DNA of 44,679 nucleotides from Janthinobacterium sp. CG3 (GCF_000344615.1 NZ_KB467824.1:1880022-1924700), one strand, 5' to 3'. Positions 1-8,808 are shown, counted from the stretch's first letter. Notes: generated by a model from the letters alone, not told the origin. A program made the numbers and translations.

Positions 1-794
1 TCGGTAAAATTCTCTTGGGCGTCGGGCTTGGGTTCGCCGAACTTGTATTTAAAACGCGACTTCTTCTTTGGCTTGCCAGAGTCCTCGGGCGGCACATCTT
101 CGTCATCGCTACGGCCGCGCGCGATATCGGCCTGGCGTTGGCGATCTTCAAGACGCGCACGGGCAGCGCGGATGACGGCAAGGCGGTCCTCGCGCCTTGC
201 GATCTCCGCCGGGATATCGAGTTCCGGCTCGTTTTTTTCGGCGGCATCCGCCGCTCTGGCCCTGGCCAGCAACGCGTCGATTTGATCCTTGAGCTCACGC
301 TCGGCCTTTTGCATCCGGTCGTAGCTCATCGCTTTGTGGCGCGATGCGTTGGCCTTGATCTTGGTGCCATCGACACCGATCGTGCCAAGCTTGACCAAGC
401 CGCACTCTTTCGCCATCTTCACTACCTGTACGAACAGGTCCGACAGTTCCTTCAAGTGGATCGCGCGGAAATCGCAAATTGTTCGGTGCGCCGGATAGTT
501 GTCAGCGGCGAGCATACGCAACGCCACGTCCTCGTACAGCTTTCGGGCCAGCTTGCGTGATGAGAACACACCGGTTGCATACCCGTACACAAGTATTTTG
601 ACCATCATCGCCGGATTAAATGGCTGGTTGCGGGACCCGCCCCCTGCATACCGCGCGTGAAAGGCGGACAGGTCGCGCGAGTCGACAGTGTCGCTAACGA
701 AGTAGGCCAGGTGCCCCTCAGGGAGCCAGTCTTGCAAAGCATGGGGAAGCAGCATCTGTTGATGCTGATTGTAGGGGAGGTAGCTCGTCGTCAT
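1..794 (-). CDS. IS1182-family transposase, N-terminal part (cut by window edge)
   Basis: About 264 residues can be read from an ATG at 794 to the left edge without a stop, so the gene continues outside the window. The protein opens with the region typical of IS1182-type transposases (residues about 40-115, including FNPAMMVKILVYGYATG). It then enters the DDE domain at TIGVDGTKIKANASRHK, where Asp142 would be the first catalytic acidic residue. A charged linker rich in Arg, Glu and Lys follows (about 160-255), as is usual between the first and second catalytic residues in this family. The enzyme would cut and join the ends of its own element. The visible part has no frameshift, so the copy may be intact. 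The left catalytic part and the far terminal repeat cannot be seen. Confidence 0.9.
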   Translation of the reverse strand, partial: MTTSYLPYNQHQQMLLPHALQDWLPEGHLAYFVSDTVDSRDLSAFHARYAGGGSRNQPFNPAMMVKILVYGYATGVFSSRKLARKLYEDVALRMLAADNYPAHRTICDFRAIHLKELSDLFVQVVKMAKECGLVKLGTIGVDGTKIKANASRHKAMSYDRMQKAERELKDQIDALLARARAADAAEKNEPELDIPAEIARREDRLAVIRAARARLEDRQRQADIARGRSDDEDVPPEDSGKPKKKSRFKYKFGEPKPDAQENFT

Positions 795-850
795 TCGACA
801 AGTTTACCTCGTCCCCATTCCGATTGCATCAGTTTCTGCCGCGCAGACTC

Positions 851-972
851 CTAGCCCAGCGTGGAACGCGCCAGCGGCACGCCCGCGCGCGCTGCGATCT
901 GTTCGACCCGGTACAGCGGCAGGTGGTCGAGGTACTTGCAAACAGCGATCCAAGCCAGCAAGCCAACAGCGG
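851..972 (-). pseudogene. IS66-family transposase (TnpC) fragment
   Basis: One minus-strand frame encodes about 40 residues matching an internal segment of IS66 TnpC proteins: GLLAWIAVCKYLDHLPLYR, then VEQIAARAGVPLARSTLG, ending at TAG (853-851). The KY-DHLPLYRQ-E-I-RAG-PRSTL pattern is characteristic of the family. Only this short piece is present, with no start, no catalytic triad and no partner genes, so it is a scrap. It is spliced, in a different frame, onto the end of the YD-repeat remnant just upstream. That implies an old IS66 insertion or recombination before the neighbouring IS1182 copy arrived. Recognition is from memory of the family, not a search. Confidence 0.7.
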
Positions 973-1604
973 CCATGCCGCCACCGTTGCCGTTGCCTTC
1001 ACCGTGCCTGCCTTGGTCGCCCCGATGGTCACGCCGCCGACGGTGAAATTAGTGCCGGTTTGCTGGCTCAAGAATTGCTGGATCGTGAATACATTGTGGG
1101 CGCTCTTCATCGACGGCTGACAGGTGTCCGTCAACTGATGGCGCTTGTCGTAGGTACTCAACGTCATGTTGACGCCGCCGGCGGCGATTGCCGCAACCAC
1201 GACCGGGTCGATCGACGCCCCTTGCACCAAATAAATCGACATGATCTGGTTCAGCGTCATCGGGCGTAGATCGGCGCCGGCGGACTGGATCAACACGGTG
1301 ACGTTGCTGCTCTTGTCGTACAGATAGGCCTTGGTCGAACCGTCGCCCGTATTGGTTTTCCAGACCCTCCCCCCATTTTGTCGTATTCGGCAAACTCGGC
1401 CGTGCTGCCGTTCACACCCTTGCCCACCACCTCGTTGTAGGCGTTGTAGCGAATTTCGTGGATGTCTCCCCCCCAGGCGCCAGCCCCGGTCTGGTCGCCG
1501 CTGACGTTCCCGAAGGTTTGGCGACCATCAACCAAGACATCCGAGAATGACTCGCCGATGACATTGACGATGGTGCCGTTGTTCACCCGATCAATGTATG
1601 ACAT
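973..1604 (-). pseudogene. YD-repeat (RHS-like) protein remnant, frameshifted
   Basis: Two minus-strand frames together give one continuous YD-type protein. The first (from 1604) includes DIHEIRYNAYNEVVGKGVNG and ends in AEYDKMG. The second continues GRVWKTNTGDGSTKAYLYDK and runs on through STYDKRHQLTDT. The frame changes at the base run at 1365-1374 (six C on the plus strand, six G in the coding sense), so an indel there broke the gene. YD motifs (RYNAYNEV, EYDKMGRV, YLYDK, STYDKRHQL) are typical of large secreted RHS/YD proteins. Only about 210 residues remain. The start is not reliable, and the 3' side runs into an IS66 fragment near 972. The parent gene cannot be identified further. Confidence 0.65.
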
Positions 1605-1631
1605 ACATCAGCCGCTCCATTCGAATCTTGT

Positions 1632-1663
1632 ATATTTTGCATGTATACCAGTATACAAAATAT
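1632..1663. promoter_or_regulatory. Dyad operator upstream of the AlpA-like gene
   Basis: An AT-rich inverted repeat has outer arms ATATTTTG (1632-1639) and CAAAATAT (1656-1663). Between them, GTATAC occurs twice (1643-1648 and 1651-1656) and is itself palindromic. It lies about 90 bases before the AlpA-like start, in the only sizeable gap on that side, so it is a plausible operator for that regulator or another phage-type repressor. No experimental or family-level site model supports it. Confidence 0.45.
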
Positions 1664-1750
1664 CCGAAGGAACGGCATCTCCTTCACAAATAAACCATTA
1701 GCTACTAGGACACCTGATCTTTCACCGCTCGATCCTGCTAAGGAAAAAAA

Positions 1751-2008
1751 ATGACCATCAGACCATTAACGCCGGTTGAAATGAAAGTATTTGATCGGAT
1801 ATTAATAAAAAGAAAACAATTACTGCTAAAAGTCCCGCTGTGTGAGCGCACCATCCTCGACATGGAAAAACGGGGCGAGTTCCCAAAGCGCTTTTCGATC
1901 ACCTGCCGCCTCGTCGCCTGGGATCTTGGCGAGGTCGACGGATGGATAGCCCGTCAAAAGGCCATGGCGTTGCAACCCCGCCCACCAGGTGATAAAAATA
2001 GCCAATAA
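1751..2008 (+). CDS. AlpA-family phage/island regulator
   Basis: This 85-residue protein has the AlpA/excisionase winged-helix pattern: LLLKVPLCERTILDMEKRG, then FPKRFSITCRLVAWDLGEVDGWIARQ. Family members read -R-ILRLPEV---G-S-STIY-W---G-FP---LG-R-VGW---EV--W. The start has an AAGGA ribosome site a few bases upstream. AlpA proteins activate or repress integrase genes or act as recombination directionality factors that bend DNA at attachment sites. The broken integrase lies close by on the opposite strand and tail to tail with it, so the two probably came in together. With the integrase dead, the regulator may have lost its target, though its own frame is intact and an operator-like dyad precedes it. 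Confidence 0.8.
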   Translation: MTIRPLTPVEMKVFDRILIKRKQLLLKVPLCERTILDMEKRGEFPKRFSITCRLVAWDLGEVDGWIARQKAMALQPRPPGDKNSQ

Positions 2009-2145
2009 CAGCCCCCTGCCTGCGGCGATTTTCAGTCCAGACCCCGCGCGCAGTCGAGCTCATACCACAAAATAGCGATGCCGACAGATTCAAAATGCAC
2101 TCGCCTTCACTCAACGCCCCCTGCGGCGTTGGCGCGCGGCCCCAA

Positions 2146-3269
2146 TTATTTCGGCACGGTCCACGAATCGACCATATCAGCCCAGTCCTGCAGCATGGCC
2201 CTGCGCTGGCGCTCGTACTCAGCCTTGTTGTAGACAGCCCGGACGCCTCTTTGCTCATGGGCGAGACACTTCTCAATCCAATCCGTGTTATAGCCGGCTT
2301 CGTGCAATAGGGTCGATGCTGTCCGACGCAAGTCGTGCGGGGAAAATTCCTGGAGCTCCTCGCCCTGAGCCCGCGCTTCAGAAACAGTTGCCGTCAGAAT
2401 GCGATTCAGCGTCGCTCCGCTAATCGGCAAGTCCGGGTCATATCGAGATGGGAGTAAATACGGGGACGTACCGGCGCAGGTTTTTAACGCCACCAGCATG
2501 TCCAGTGCCTGCCGAGCCAGATAGACATTGTGCGGATTGCGCCTCTTCATGCGCTTCCCCGGTATTGCCCATATTGCCTCCGAAAAGTTGACCTCGTCCC
2601 ATGTGGCCGCGGTCAATTCGGACTTGCGCACCATGGTCAGAAGAAGCAGTTTGCACGCCAGGCGGAGCGTGGGTGACGAATGCACATAGTCGACATATTT
2701 GTAGAACAAGGCGATCTCACCCGGACCGAGGGCGCGGTCCCTCGGTTCAAATTGGGCGATTGAACAGGGCGGCACCATGTCGGCCGGATTTTCGTGCAGG
2801 TGTCCACGTTGTCCGGCATGCCGGAATACCATCATGACGATCTCGCGCGCATGGACGGCGGTGGCCGGTGCGCCGCGCTCGACGATTTTATCGCACAGGG
2901 TGCGTAATTCGTTGTGCGTGATCTCGGCCAAGAGCAGGCGGCCAAACGGCCCTTTCAAGTCACGCTCGTAAACCGAACGCCGCATATCGCGCGTGGATTC
3001 CGCCATCTTGTACTTCGCCAGCCAGCGCTCGGCCCAGATGCCAGCGTCTTCTTGGCGGCATCAAGCTTCTCCCGCGCCTGCAGCAGCGTGATTCCACCGA
3101 CTCCGTACTTACCCAGCACCAGGGTCTCTTGACGGCCATTGATGCGATAGTTGTAGCGAAACGAAATGGTCCCTGTGGTGAGCACCGCGACATACAAGCC
3201 ATCGCGGTCCGTCAGTTTGAATGTCTTGTCTCCGGGTTTGAGACTTCTAAGCTTTGTGTCGGTCAGCAT
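2146..3269 (-). pseudogene. Tyrosine recombinase/integrase (P4 type), internally deleted
   Basis: The N-terminal part starts at ATG 3269 (MLTDTKLRSLKPGDK) behind a strong AGGGGGAA site and carries the DUF4102-like arm-binding domain. The frame breaks near 3035 after AKKTLASG. The rest continues in another frame as AERWLAKYKMAESTRDMRR and runs to 2146. The stretch normally found between these parts (about 25-30 residues) is missing, so a short out-of-frame deletion is more likely than a single-base error. The catalytic domain keeps its residues: Arg in MVRKSEL, H-x-x-R in SPHDLRR, His in LAHE, and Tyr near the end (AVYNKAEY). The gene lies next to the 3' end of guaA, the likely original target. 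It cannot make a full integrase as read. Confidence 0.85.
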
Positions 3270-3287
3270 GAGTTCCCCCTGCCTTGG

Positions 3288-3454
3288 TACCATCATTGAA
3301 ACGGCGATTTTCGCCGTAAAAAAAGCCTTTTAAATCAATCATTTAACATCGAAAATACCATCATTGGCACCATCATCGGTTGCAATGGGGAATGATGGTA
3401 TTGACACTCAAAATTTTGCTCCCAAAATTTGATGCCATCTAATGTACCATCAAT
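3288..3454. repeat. TACCATCATT boxes in the integrase promoter region
   Basis: The decamer TACCATCATT occurs exactly at 3288-3297 and 3356-3365, and inverted (AATGATGGTA) at 3391-3400. Near copies are ACCATCATC at 3369-3377 and TACCATCAAT at 3445-3454. Five related boxes within 170 bases, just upstream of the integrase start and before guaA, fit arm-type integrase sites or regulator binding sites. The 309 bases from 3270 to 3578 hold these boxes and the guaA terminator; no gene is seen there. Confidence 0.55.
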
Positions 3455-3504
3455 AAATCGTGCTTGCCTTTGCCGGAACATGCCGATCGCTGCAGGCCAT
3501 TTAC

Positions 3505-3531
3505 GAAAAAAGCCCCTGGAATCAGGGGCTT
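3505..3531 (-). terminator. Rho-independent terminator downstream of guaA
   Basis: On the minus strand, AAGCCCCTG-ATT-CCAGGGGCTT is followed by a run of T residues (3510-3505). The stem has nine to ten pairs and lies about 48 bases after the guaA stop, so it would end the guaB-guaA transcript before the island integrase. Confidence 0.85.
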
Positions 3532-3578
3532 AGTCTCATCCACCTACCCGGCATTGCCAGAGGCCGCCAGTCAGGGAA

Positions 3579-5189
3579 TCATTCCCATTCGATGGTCGCG
3601 GGTGGCTTGCCGGAAATATCGTAGACCACGCGGTTGATGCCGCGCACTTCATTGATGATGCGGTTCGACACTTTGCCCAGCAGCGAGTGCGGCAGGTGCG
3701 CCCAGTGCGCCGTCATGAAGTCCTGCGTCTGCACCGCGCGCAGCGCCACCACGTACTCGTAGGTGCGGCCGTCGCCCATGACGCCGACCGACTTCACCGG
3801 CAGGAACACGGCGAAGGCCTGGCTGGTGCCGTCGTACCAGTTCCGCGGCGCCTGCTCAGGGTCGAGGCCCTCGCCGCCGACGAATTCAAACGGCGCGTTG
3901 CGCAGCTCTTCGATGAAGATCGCGTCGGCGCGGCGCAGCAGGTCGGCGAAGTCCTTCTTCACCTCGCCGAGGATACGCACGCCCAGGCCAGGACCAGGGA
4001 ACGGATGGCGGTAAACCATCTCGTGCGGCAGCCCGAGCGCGACGCCCAGCTTGCGCACTTCGTCCTTGAACAGTTCACGTAGCGGTTCGAGCAACTTCAG
4101 GTTCAAGGTCTCCGGCAAGCCGCCGACGTTGTGGTGGCTCTTAATGGTCTGGCCCTTCTTGCCCTTGCCGGCGCTTTCGATAACGTCGGGGTAGATGGTG
4201 CCCTGCGCCAGCCATTTGGCGTTGGAGAGCTTGCCCGCTTCGACCTGGAACACTTCGACGAATTCGCGGCCGATGATTTTGCGCTTCGCTTCCGGGTCGG
4301 CGACGCCGGCCAGGTGGCCCATGAATTGCTCTTCGGCGTCGACGCGGATGACTTTGACGCCGAGGTTCTTGGCGAACATGTCCATCACCATCTTGCCCTC
4401 GTCCAGGCGCAGCAGGCCGTGGTCGACGAAGACGCAGGTCAGCTGGTCGCCGATGGCGCGGTGGATCAGCGCGGCGGCAACCGACGAGTCGACGCCGCCG
4501 GACAGGCCGAGGATGACGTCGTCGGTGCCGACCTGGGCGCGGATCTTCTCGACCGCCTCGGTGATATAGTCAGGCATGTTCCAGTCGGATTTGCAGCCGC
4601 AGATTTCATGCACGAAACGGCCCAGGATGGCCTTGCCCTGCATCGTGTGCGTCACTTCCGGGTGGAATTGCACGGCGTAGAAGCGGCGCTCCTCGTCGGC
4701 CATGGCGGCGATCGCGCAACTGGCCGAGTTGCCCATCAGCTTGAAGCCGGGCGGCATCTCGAGCACCTTGTCGCCGTGGCTCATCCACACCTTCAGCATG
4801 CCGTGGCCTTCGTCGGTGACGAAGTCGGCGATGCCGTCGAGCAGCTTGGTGTGGCTGCGGGCGCGCACTTCGGCGTAGCCGAATTCGCGCACCAGGCCGT
4901 TTTCAACCTTGCCGCCCAGTTGCGCGGCCATCGTCTGCATGCCGTAGCAGATGCCCAGCACCGGCACGCCCAATTCGAACACGGCCTGCGGCGCGCGCGG
5001 CGCGTCGCCTTCCAACACCGAGCTGTGGCTGCCCGACAGGATCACGCCGGCGGCGCCGTAGTTGCGCACGAACTCGTCGCTGACGTCGTGCGGGAACACT
5101 TCGGAGAACACGCCGGAATCGCGCACGCGGCGGGCGATCAGCTGGGTGACTTGTGAGCCGAAATCGAGGATGAGGATTTTAGAATGCAT
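3579..5189 (-). CDS. guaA: GMP synthase (glutamine-hydrolysing)
   Basis: GuaA converts XMP to GMP using ATP and glutamine, the last step of guanine nucleotide synthesis. The 536-residue length is normal for a full bacterial enzyme. The N-terminal class I glutamine amidotransferase domain has the nucleophile in GICYGMQ (Cys81) and the His176/Glu178 pair in QFHPEVT. The ATP pyrophosphatase domain has the P-loop [10 protein letters not shown] (about 228-236). The C-terminal dimerisation domain ends in [11 protein letters not shown] at 5189 ([13 protein letters not shown]) is chosen because homologues begin there, although the frame stays open upstream. It follows guaB by 125 bases with no terminator between, so the two are probably cotranscribed. 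Its last codons carry the candidate island attachment core. Confidence 0.97.
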   Translation of the reverse strand: MHSKILILDFGSQVTQLIARRVRDSGVFSEVFPHDVSDEFVRNYGAAGVILSGSHSSVLEGDAPRAPQAVFELGVPVLGICYGMQTMAAQLGGKVENGLVREFGYAEVRARSHTKLLDGIADFVTDEGHGMLKVWMSHGDKVLEMPPGFKLMGNSASCAIAAMADEERRFYAVQFHPEVTHTMQGKAILGRFVHEICGCKSDWNMPDYITEAVEKIRAQVGTDDVILGLSGGVDSSVAAALIHRAIGDQLTCVFVDHGLLRLDEGKMVMDMFAKNLGVKVIRVDAEEQFMGHLAGVADPEAKRKIIGREFVEVFQVEAGKLSNAKWLAQGTIYPDVIESAGKGKKGQTIKSHHNVGGLPETLNLKLLEPLRELFKDEVRKLGVALGLPHEMVYRHPFPGPGLGVRILGEVKKDFADLLRRADAIFIEELRNAPFEFVGGEGLDPEQAPRNWYDGTSQAFAVFLPVKSVGVMGDGRTYEYVVALRAVQTQDFMTAHWAHLPHSLLGKVSNRIINEVRGINRVVYDISGKPPATIEWE

Positions 5190-5314
5190 GGAGTGGGCAC
5201 TTTTCAATGAATACATCGGGGAGCAGGCGCTCTGCCCCGGTGGAAAACGGTGGCGCGCCCCGCCGGTGGCGGGACGGCTGCTGGCGCGACGTTGCCGCGC
5301 CAGCCCTTGCAACA

Positions 5315-6778
5315 TCAGTCGCCGGAGCGGTAGTTCGGCGCTTCCTTGGTGATCTGCACGTCGTGCACATGCGACTCGCGCATGCCGGCCGACGTGATTT
5401 CCACGAATTCGGCTTTTTCGCGCAGTTCGTCGATGGTGGCGCAACCGCAGTAACCCATCGATTGGCGCACGCCGCCGACCAGTTGGTAGATGATCGCCAG
5501 CACGCTGCCCTTGTAGGCGACGCGCCCTTCGATACCTTCTGGCACGAACTTGTCGGCCTTCATGGTGGCGTCCTGGAAATAACGGTCGGCCGAGCCGTCC
5601 GTCATCGCGCCCAGGCTGCCCATGCCGCGGTAGGACTTGAAGCTGCGGCCCTGGTACAGGATCACTTCGCCCGGCGCTTCTTCGGTGCCGGCGAACATGC
5701 TGCCCATCATCACGGTCGAGGCGCCGGCGGCCAGCGCCTTCGAAATGTCGCCCGAGAAGCGGATGCCGCCGTCGGCGATGCACGGCACGCCGGTGCCGGC
5801 CAGCGCTTCGGCGACGTTGGAAATCGCGGTGATTTGCGGCACGCCGACGCCGGCGACGATACGGGTGGTGCAGATCGAGCCAGGGCCGATGCCGACCTTG
5901 ACTGCGTCGGCGCCGTATTCGACCAGCGCCAGGGCGGCGGCGGCGGTGGCGATGTTGCCGCCGATGACGTCAACGTGGGGAAATTTGGTTTTGATCCAGC
6001 GCACCCGATCCAGGATGCCCTGCGAATGGCCGTGGGCGGTGTCGACCACCAGCACGTCGACGCCGGCGGCGACCAGCAGTTCGATGCGCTCCTCGTCCTT
6101 GGCGCTGACGCCGACGGCGGCGCCGACCAGCAGCTTGCCCAGCGAATCCTTGGAGGCGAACGGATGTTCGGTGGCCTTCTGGATGTCCTTGACGGTGATC
6201 AGGCCGCGCAGTTCAAACGCTTCGTTGACCACCAGCACGCGTTCGAGGCGGTGCTTGTTCATCAGGCGCTTGGCTTCGGCCAGGTCGGCGCCTTCGGTGA
6301 CGAACACCAGTTTTTCGCGCGGGGTCATCTTGGCGCGCGCTTCGGCGTCCAGTTCCTGCTCAAAACGCAAATCGCGGTTGGTGATGATGCCGACTACTTC
6401 CTTGCCCTGCACCACGGGGAAACCGCTGATGCCGTATTGCTCCGTCAGCGCGATCACGTCGCGGATCTTCATTTCCGGCGGAATCGTGATCGGGTCGCGC
6501 AGCACGCCCGCTTCGAAACGTTTGACCCGCGCCACTTCGCGCGCCTGGTCTTTCGGATTCAGATTCTTGTGGATAATGCCGATACCGCCTTCTTGCGCCA
6601 TGGCGATGGCCAGACGGGCTTCGGTCACGGTGTCCATCGCCGCCGACAGCAGCGGAATGTTCAGCGAGATGTTGCGGGTCAGGCGAGTCTTGAGGGACGT
6701 ATCGACAGGCAAAACGTTGGAGTAAGCGGGGACGAGCAGCACGTCATCGAATGTGAGTGCTTTTTGAAGTAGACGCAT
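5315..6778 (-). CDS. guaB: Inosine-5'-monophosphate dehydrogenase
   Basis: GuaB oxidises IMP to XMP with NAD, the committed and rate-limiting step towards guanine nucleotides. The 487-residue protein has the split TIM barrel with two CBS domains inserted at about residues 93-205 ([19 protein letters not shown] and [19 protein letters not shown]). The active-site loop [11 protein letters not shown] contains the catalytic Cys303. Substrate-binding motifs VDTAHGH and GGIRFSGDI are present, and the C-terminal part has the mobile-flap region. ATG at 6778 ([15 protein letters not shown]) follows an AGGAA site and matches the usual N-terminus. It is the first gene of a guaB-guaA unit, and a DUF4124 gene lies divergently upstream. 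Confidence 0.97.
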   Translation of the reverse strand: MRLLQKALTFDDVLLVPAYSNVLPVDTSLKTRLTRNISLNIPLLSAAMDTVTEARLAIAMAQEGGIGIIHKNLNPKDQAREVARVKRFEAGVLRDPITIPPEMKIRDVIALTEQYGISGFPVVQGKEVVGIITNRDLRFEQELDAEARAKMTPREKLVFVTEGADLAEAKRLMNKHRLERVLVVNEAFELRGLITVKDIQKATEHPFASKDSLGKLLVGAAVGVSAKDEERIELLVAAGVDVLVVDTAHGHSQGILDRVRWIKTKFPHVDVIGGNIATAAAALALVEYGADAVKVGIGPGSICTTRIVAGVGVPQITAISNVAEALAGTGVPCIADGGIRFSGDISKALAAGASTVMMGSMFAGTEEAPGEVILYQGRSFKSYRGMGSLGAMTDGSADRYFQDATMKADKFVPEGIEGRVAYKGSVLAIIYQLVGGVRQSMGYCGCATIDELREKAEFVEITSAGMRESHVHDVQITKEAPNYRSGD

Positions 6779-6939
6779 AGCATTTCCTATTGGCGCAAAA
6801 GTGAATTATACAGACAAAATCCCCTCTCGTCTTTGCATACGGGAAAGACATCGGCAAAATGGTCGACATGCGGTGCCGCGATTGACTTCCGTGTGGAAAC
6901 ATGGCGAAATCTGGGCACAAGGCCAACCGAAAGACGCAC

Positions 6940-7461
6940 ATGACGACGAAACAAGCAACACGCTGGCCACGCCTGCTATTCGGCGGCGCGCTGCTGGCCG
7001 CGGCGGCGCTGGCGCAGGCGCAATACGTATGGCTCGACGACAAGGGCCTGCGGCAGTATTCGGACCGCCCGCCGCCGCCGGCGGTGCCGGCCAAGCGCAT
7101 CCTGAAGGCGCCCGGCGCCGCGTTGCAGGAGGCGGCCGGCGGCGAGGCCGCGGCGGCAGCATCCACCCCTGCGGCCGGCGCGCAGGCGCCCAAGGCGGAG
7201 CCGACCACCGCCGAGCGCAACGCCGACTTTCGCAAGCGCAAAGCCGACGAGGCCGAGAAGGAGCAGAAGGCCGCCGAAGCGGCCAAGCGCCAGGCCGACA
7301 TCGACAGCAATTGCGCCGGCCTGCGCCAGAGCAAGCAGACGCTGGAATCGGGCCGGCGCATCGGCACCACCGACAAGGCCGGCCAGCCCGGCTACATGGG
7401 CGACGAAGAGCGCGCGCAGCAAAGCAAAAAAGTGCAGCGCGCGCTGGCCGACTGCAAATAG
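6940..7461 (+). CDS. DUF4124-type exported protein
   Basis: This 173-residue protein has a typical signal peptide (positive start, then RLLFGGALLAAAALAQA) with likely cleavage before QYVWLDDKG. The next segment, YVWLDDKGLRQYSDRPPP, is the DUF4124 signature, a small domain common at the N-terminus of betaproteobacterial periplasmic proteins and of unknown function. The middle is low-complexity Ala/Glu/Lys sequence, probably helical (about 60-120). The C-terminus has a conserved Cys-containing part (DIDSNCAGLRQSK ... RALADCK). An in-frame ATG at 6901 exists, but 6940 places the signal peptide at the true start. It is divergent from guaB and convergent with rnfH. Its role is unknown. Confidence 0.8.
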   Translation: MTTKQATRWPRLLFGGALLAAAALAQAQYVWLDDKGLRQYSDRPPPPAVPAKRILKAPGAALQEAAGGEAAAAASTPAAGAQAPKAEPTTAERNADFRKRKADEAEKEQKAAEAAKRQADIDSNCAGLRQSKQTLESGRRIGTTDKAGQPGYMGDEERAQQSKKVQRALADCK

Positions 7462-7504
7462 CGCGGCGCTGTCACCAATTGCCACAACGCCGAAACCGCC
7501 TAAA

Positions 7505-7798
7505 TCAGGTCTTGGCTGGCTTCACGCCGGCGCGGCGGCGCCGCGTTTCCTTCGGGTCCGCCAGCAGCGGGCGGTAGACTTCGACGCGGTCGTGCTCGCG
7601 CAAGACGGTGTCGAGCGATTTTTTCTTGGCGTAGACGCCGACGGCCGCGCTGGCCAGGTCGATTCGCGGCACCTCCAGCAGCAGGCCGCTCAAGCGCACA
7701 GCCTGCTCCAGCGTCGTGCCGGCGGGCACCTGCAGATCGCGCAGGAATTCGTAGTCGGGCGTCGCGTAGCACACCTGCACCTTGATCTGCCGAGTCAT
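7505..7798 (-). CDS. rnfH: RnfH-family ubiquitin-fold protein
   Basis: This 97-residue protein has the RnfH/YfjF beta-grasp pattern: an opening strand KVQVCYATPDYEFLRDLQVPAGT, then TLEQAVRLSGLL and VGVYAKKKSLDTVLREHDRVEVYRPLLADPKE, a family hallmark. The tail is basic (RRRRAGVKPAKT). ATG 7798 is chosen over an upstream ATG in the same frame because homologues begin at MTRQIKVQV and the gene then starts four bases after the ratA stop, as expected for a translationally linked pair. RnfH lies beside ratA and smpB in many beta- and gammaproteobacteria. Its biochemical function is not established, and the link to the Rnf complex implied by the name is weak. Confidence 0.92.
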   Translation of the reverse strand: MTRQIKVQVCYATPDYEFLRDLQVPAGTTLEQAVRLSGLLLEVPRIDLASAAVGVYAKKKSLDTVLREHDRVEVYRPLLADPKETRRRRAGVKPAKT

Positions 7799-7802
7799 CG
7801 CC

Positions 7803-8234
7803 TCACCCATACACCGTCTCGGCGCGCTTGCAGAAGGAGTCAACCATGCTGTTGGCGATCATGCCGAACACCGGCCCGATGATTTGCTCCAGCACGCGGC
7901 TGGAAAATTCGTAGTGCAAGTCGAGTTCGATCTTGCAGGCGTCGGCCCGCAGCGCCTTGAACGTCCAGACCCCGTCCAGGGACTTGAAAGGCCCGTCCAC
8001 CAGCTTCATCTTGATGCTGGTGGAGGGCGCGTTCTCGTTCGATGTCGTGAAGCTTTGCCGCACTCCGTGGTAATGTATCGCCAGGCTTGCCACAACGGTG
8101 TGCTCGCCGCGCTCGCGCACCTCGACACCGCCGCACCAGGGCAAAAATTTGGGATAGTCCTCGACTGCCGCCACCAGCGCGAACATCTGTTCCGCGCTGT
8201 ATCCCAGGAAAACTGATTTATGTACTACTGCCAT
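7803..8234 (-). CDS. ratA: RatA-type START/COQ10 domain protein
   Basis: This 143-residue protein has the coenzyme Q-binding/START fold pattern of the RatA/COQ10 family: VHKSVFLGYSAEQMFALVAAVEDYPKFLPWCGGVEV near the start, and the C-terminal helix IIGPVFGMIANSMVDSFCKRAETVYG. In E. coli, RatA was reported to block 70S ribosome formation, whereas related proteins bind ubiquinone, so the role is either respiratory lipid binding or translation control. ATG 8234 (MAVVHKSVFLG) fits the family, and the longer frame upstream lies in the gap before smpB. It is the first gene of a ratA-rnfH pair with only four bases between them, and smpB is divergent. Confidence 0.92.
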   Translation of the reverse strand: MAVVHKSVFLGYSAEQMFALVAAVEDYPKFLPWCGGVEVRERGEHTVVASLAIHYHGVRQSFTTSNENAPSTSIKMKLVDGPFKSLDGVWTFKALRADACKIELDLHYEFSSRVLEQIIGPVFGMIANSMVDSFCKRAETVYG

Positions 8235-8330
8235 TGAAGAACCGTTTGCTATGATGTTGGATATCTCAATCGTTTTGATCGCGCTTGCGCGAGACAGTAG
8301 TTTAACCGACCCGCGCACATTTACCATCTC

Positions 8331-8780
8331 ATGACCATAGCTGACAATAAAAAAGCCTTTCACGACTACTTCATCGAGGATCGCTACGAAGCGGGCCTCG
8401 TGCTCGAAGGCTGGGAAGTCAAGGCGATCCGCGACGCCCGCGTGCAGATCAAGGAGGCCTACGTCGTCGTCCGGGGCGACGAACTATTCCTGTTCGGCGC
8501 CCACATCAGCGCGCTGCCGACCGCGTCCACCCATATCCATCCGGAGGCGGTGCGCACGCGCAAGCTGCTGCTGCACAAAGCCGAGATGAGCAAATTGATC
8601 GGCAAAGTCGTCCGTTCCGGCTTTACCCTGGTGCCACTCAACCTGCATTACAAGGGCGGCCGCATCAAATGCGAAATCGGCCTGGCCAAGGGCAAGAAGC
8701 AGCACGATAAACGCGCCGCGGAAAAAGACCGCGATGGCAGCCGCGAAGTCCAGGCGGCAATGAAGACGCACCGCCGCTAA
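8331..8780 (+). CDS. smpB: SsrA-binding protein SmpB
   Basis: SmpB carries tmRNA into stalled ribosomes for trans-translation. The 149-residue length is normal. Family motifs are present: [29 protein letters not shown] at the start, [14 protein letters not shown] [22 protein letters not shown], and the [16 protein letters not shown] segment leading into the basic tail that enters the mRNA channel. It starts at ATG 8331 and is divergent from ratA across 96 bases. A terminator lies about 30 bases after the stop. No tmRNA gene was recognised nearby. Confidence 0.97.
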   Translation: MTIADNKKAFHDYFIEDRYEAGLVLEGWEVKAIRDARVQIKEAYVVVRGDELFLFGAHISALPTASTHIHPEAVRTRKLLLHKAEMSKLIGKVVRSGFTLVPLNLHYKGGRIKCEIGLAKGKKQHDKRAAEKDRDGSREVQAAMKTHRR

Positions 8781-8808
8781 TAAGCCGCCGCCTCGTCCGC
8801 CCCGCCCC

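Larger units (their letters stand above)
1..3590. mobile_element. Degraded integrative element abutting the 3' end of guaA
   Basis: This block combines an IS1182 transposase, a decayed YD-repeat gene with an IS66 scrap, an AlpA-like excisionase/regulator and a broken tyrosine integrase, and it ends at the guaA stop codon. AlpA-type regulators and P4-type integrases are standard parts of integrative elements, and the guaA 3' end is an established integration hotspot. The guaA end reads GAATGGGAATGA (coding strand, 3590-3579), inside a 13-base dyad GGGAAT-C-ATTCCC at 3574-3586. The other end of the island lies left of the window, so the direct repeat needed to prove integration cannot be shown. 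The terminator-like hairpin at 3505-3531 lies between integrase and guaA, so the exact boundary is uncertain. Confidence 0.6.

Noticed and set aside
808..823. Possible second copy of the guaA attachment core (TCGTCCCCATTCCGAT)
   Set aside because: It matches the guaA end only with several mismatches and an inserted base, and it lies in the IS1182 end region, so it is not a credible direct repeat.
3385..3400. CAATGGGGAATGATGG resembles the guaA end GAATGGGAATGA
   Set aside because: It has an extra G, is on the opposite strand, and is better explained as one of the TACCATCATT boxes.
5259..5273. CCCGCC-GGT-GGCGGG hairpin between guaB and guaA as a terminator
   Set aside because: There is no T-run and the stem is short. 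It does not argue against cotranscription.
5207..6772. 521-codon open frame opposite guaB
   Set aside because: The guaB protein is full length with all motifs. The opposite frame has only compositional sequence.
6901..6939. Earlier start for the DUF4124 protein
   Set aside because: It would put 13 polar residues before the signal peptide. The start at 6940 gives a normal signal sequence.
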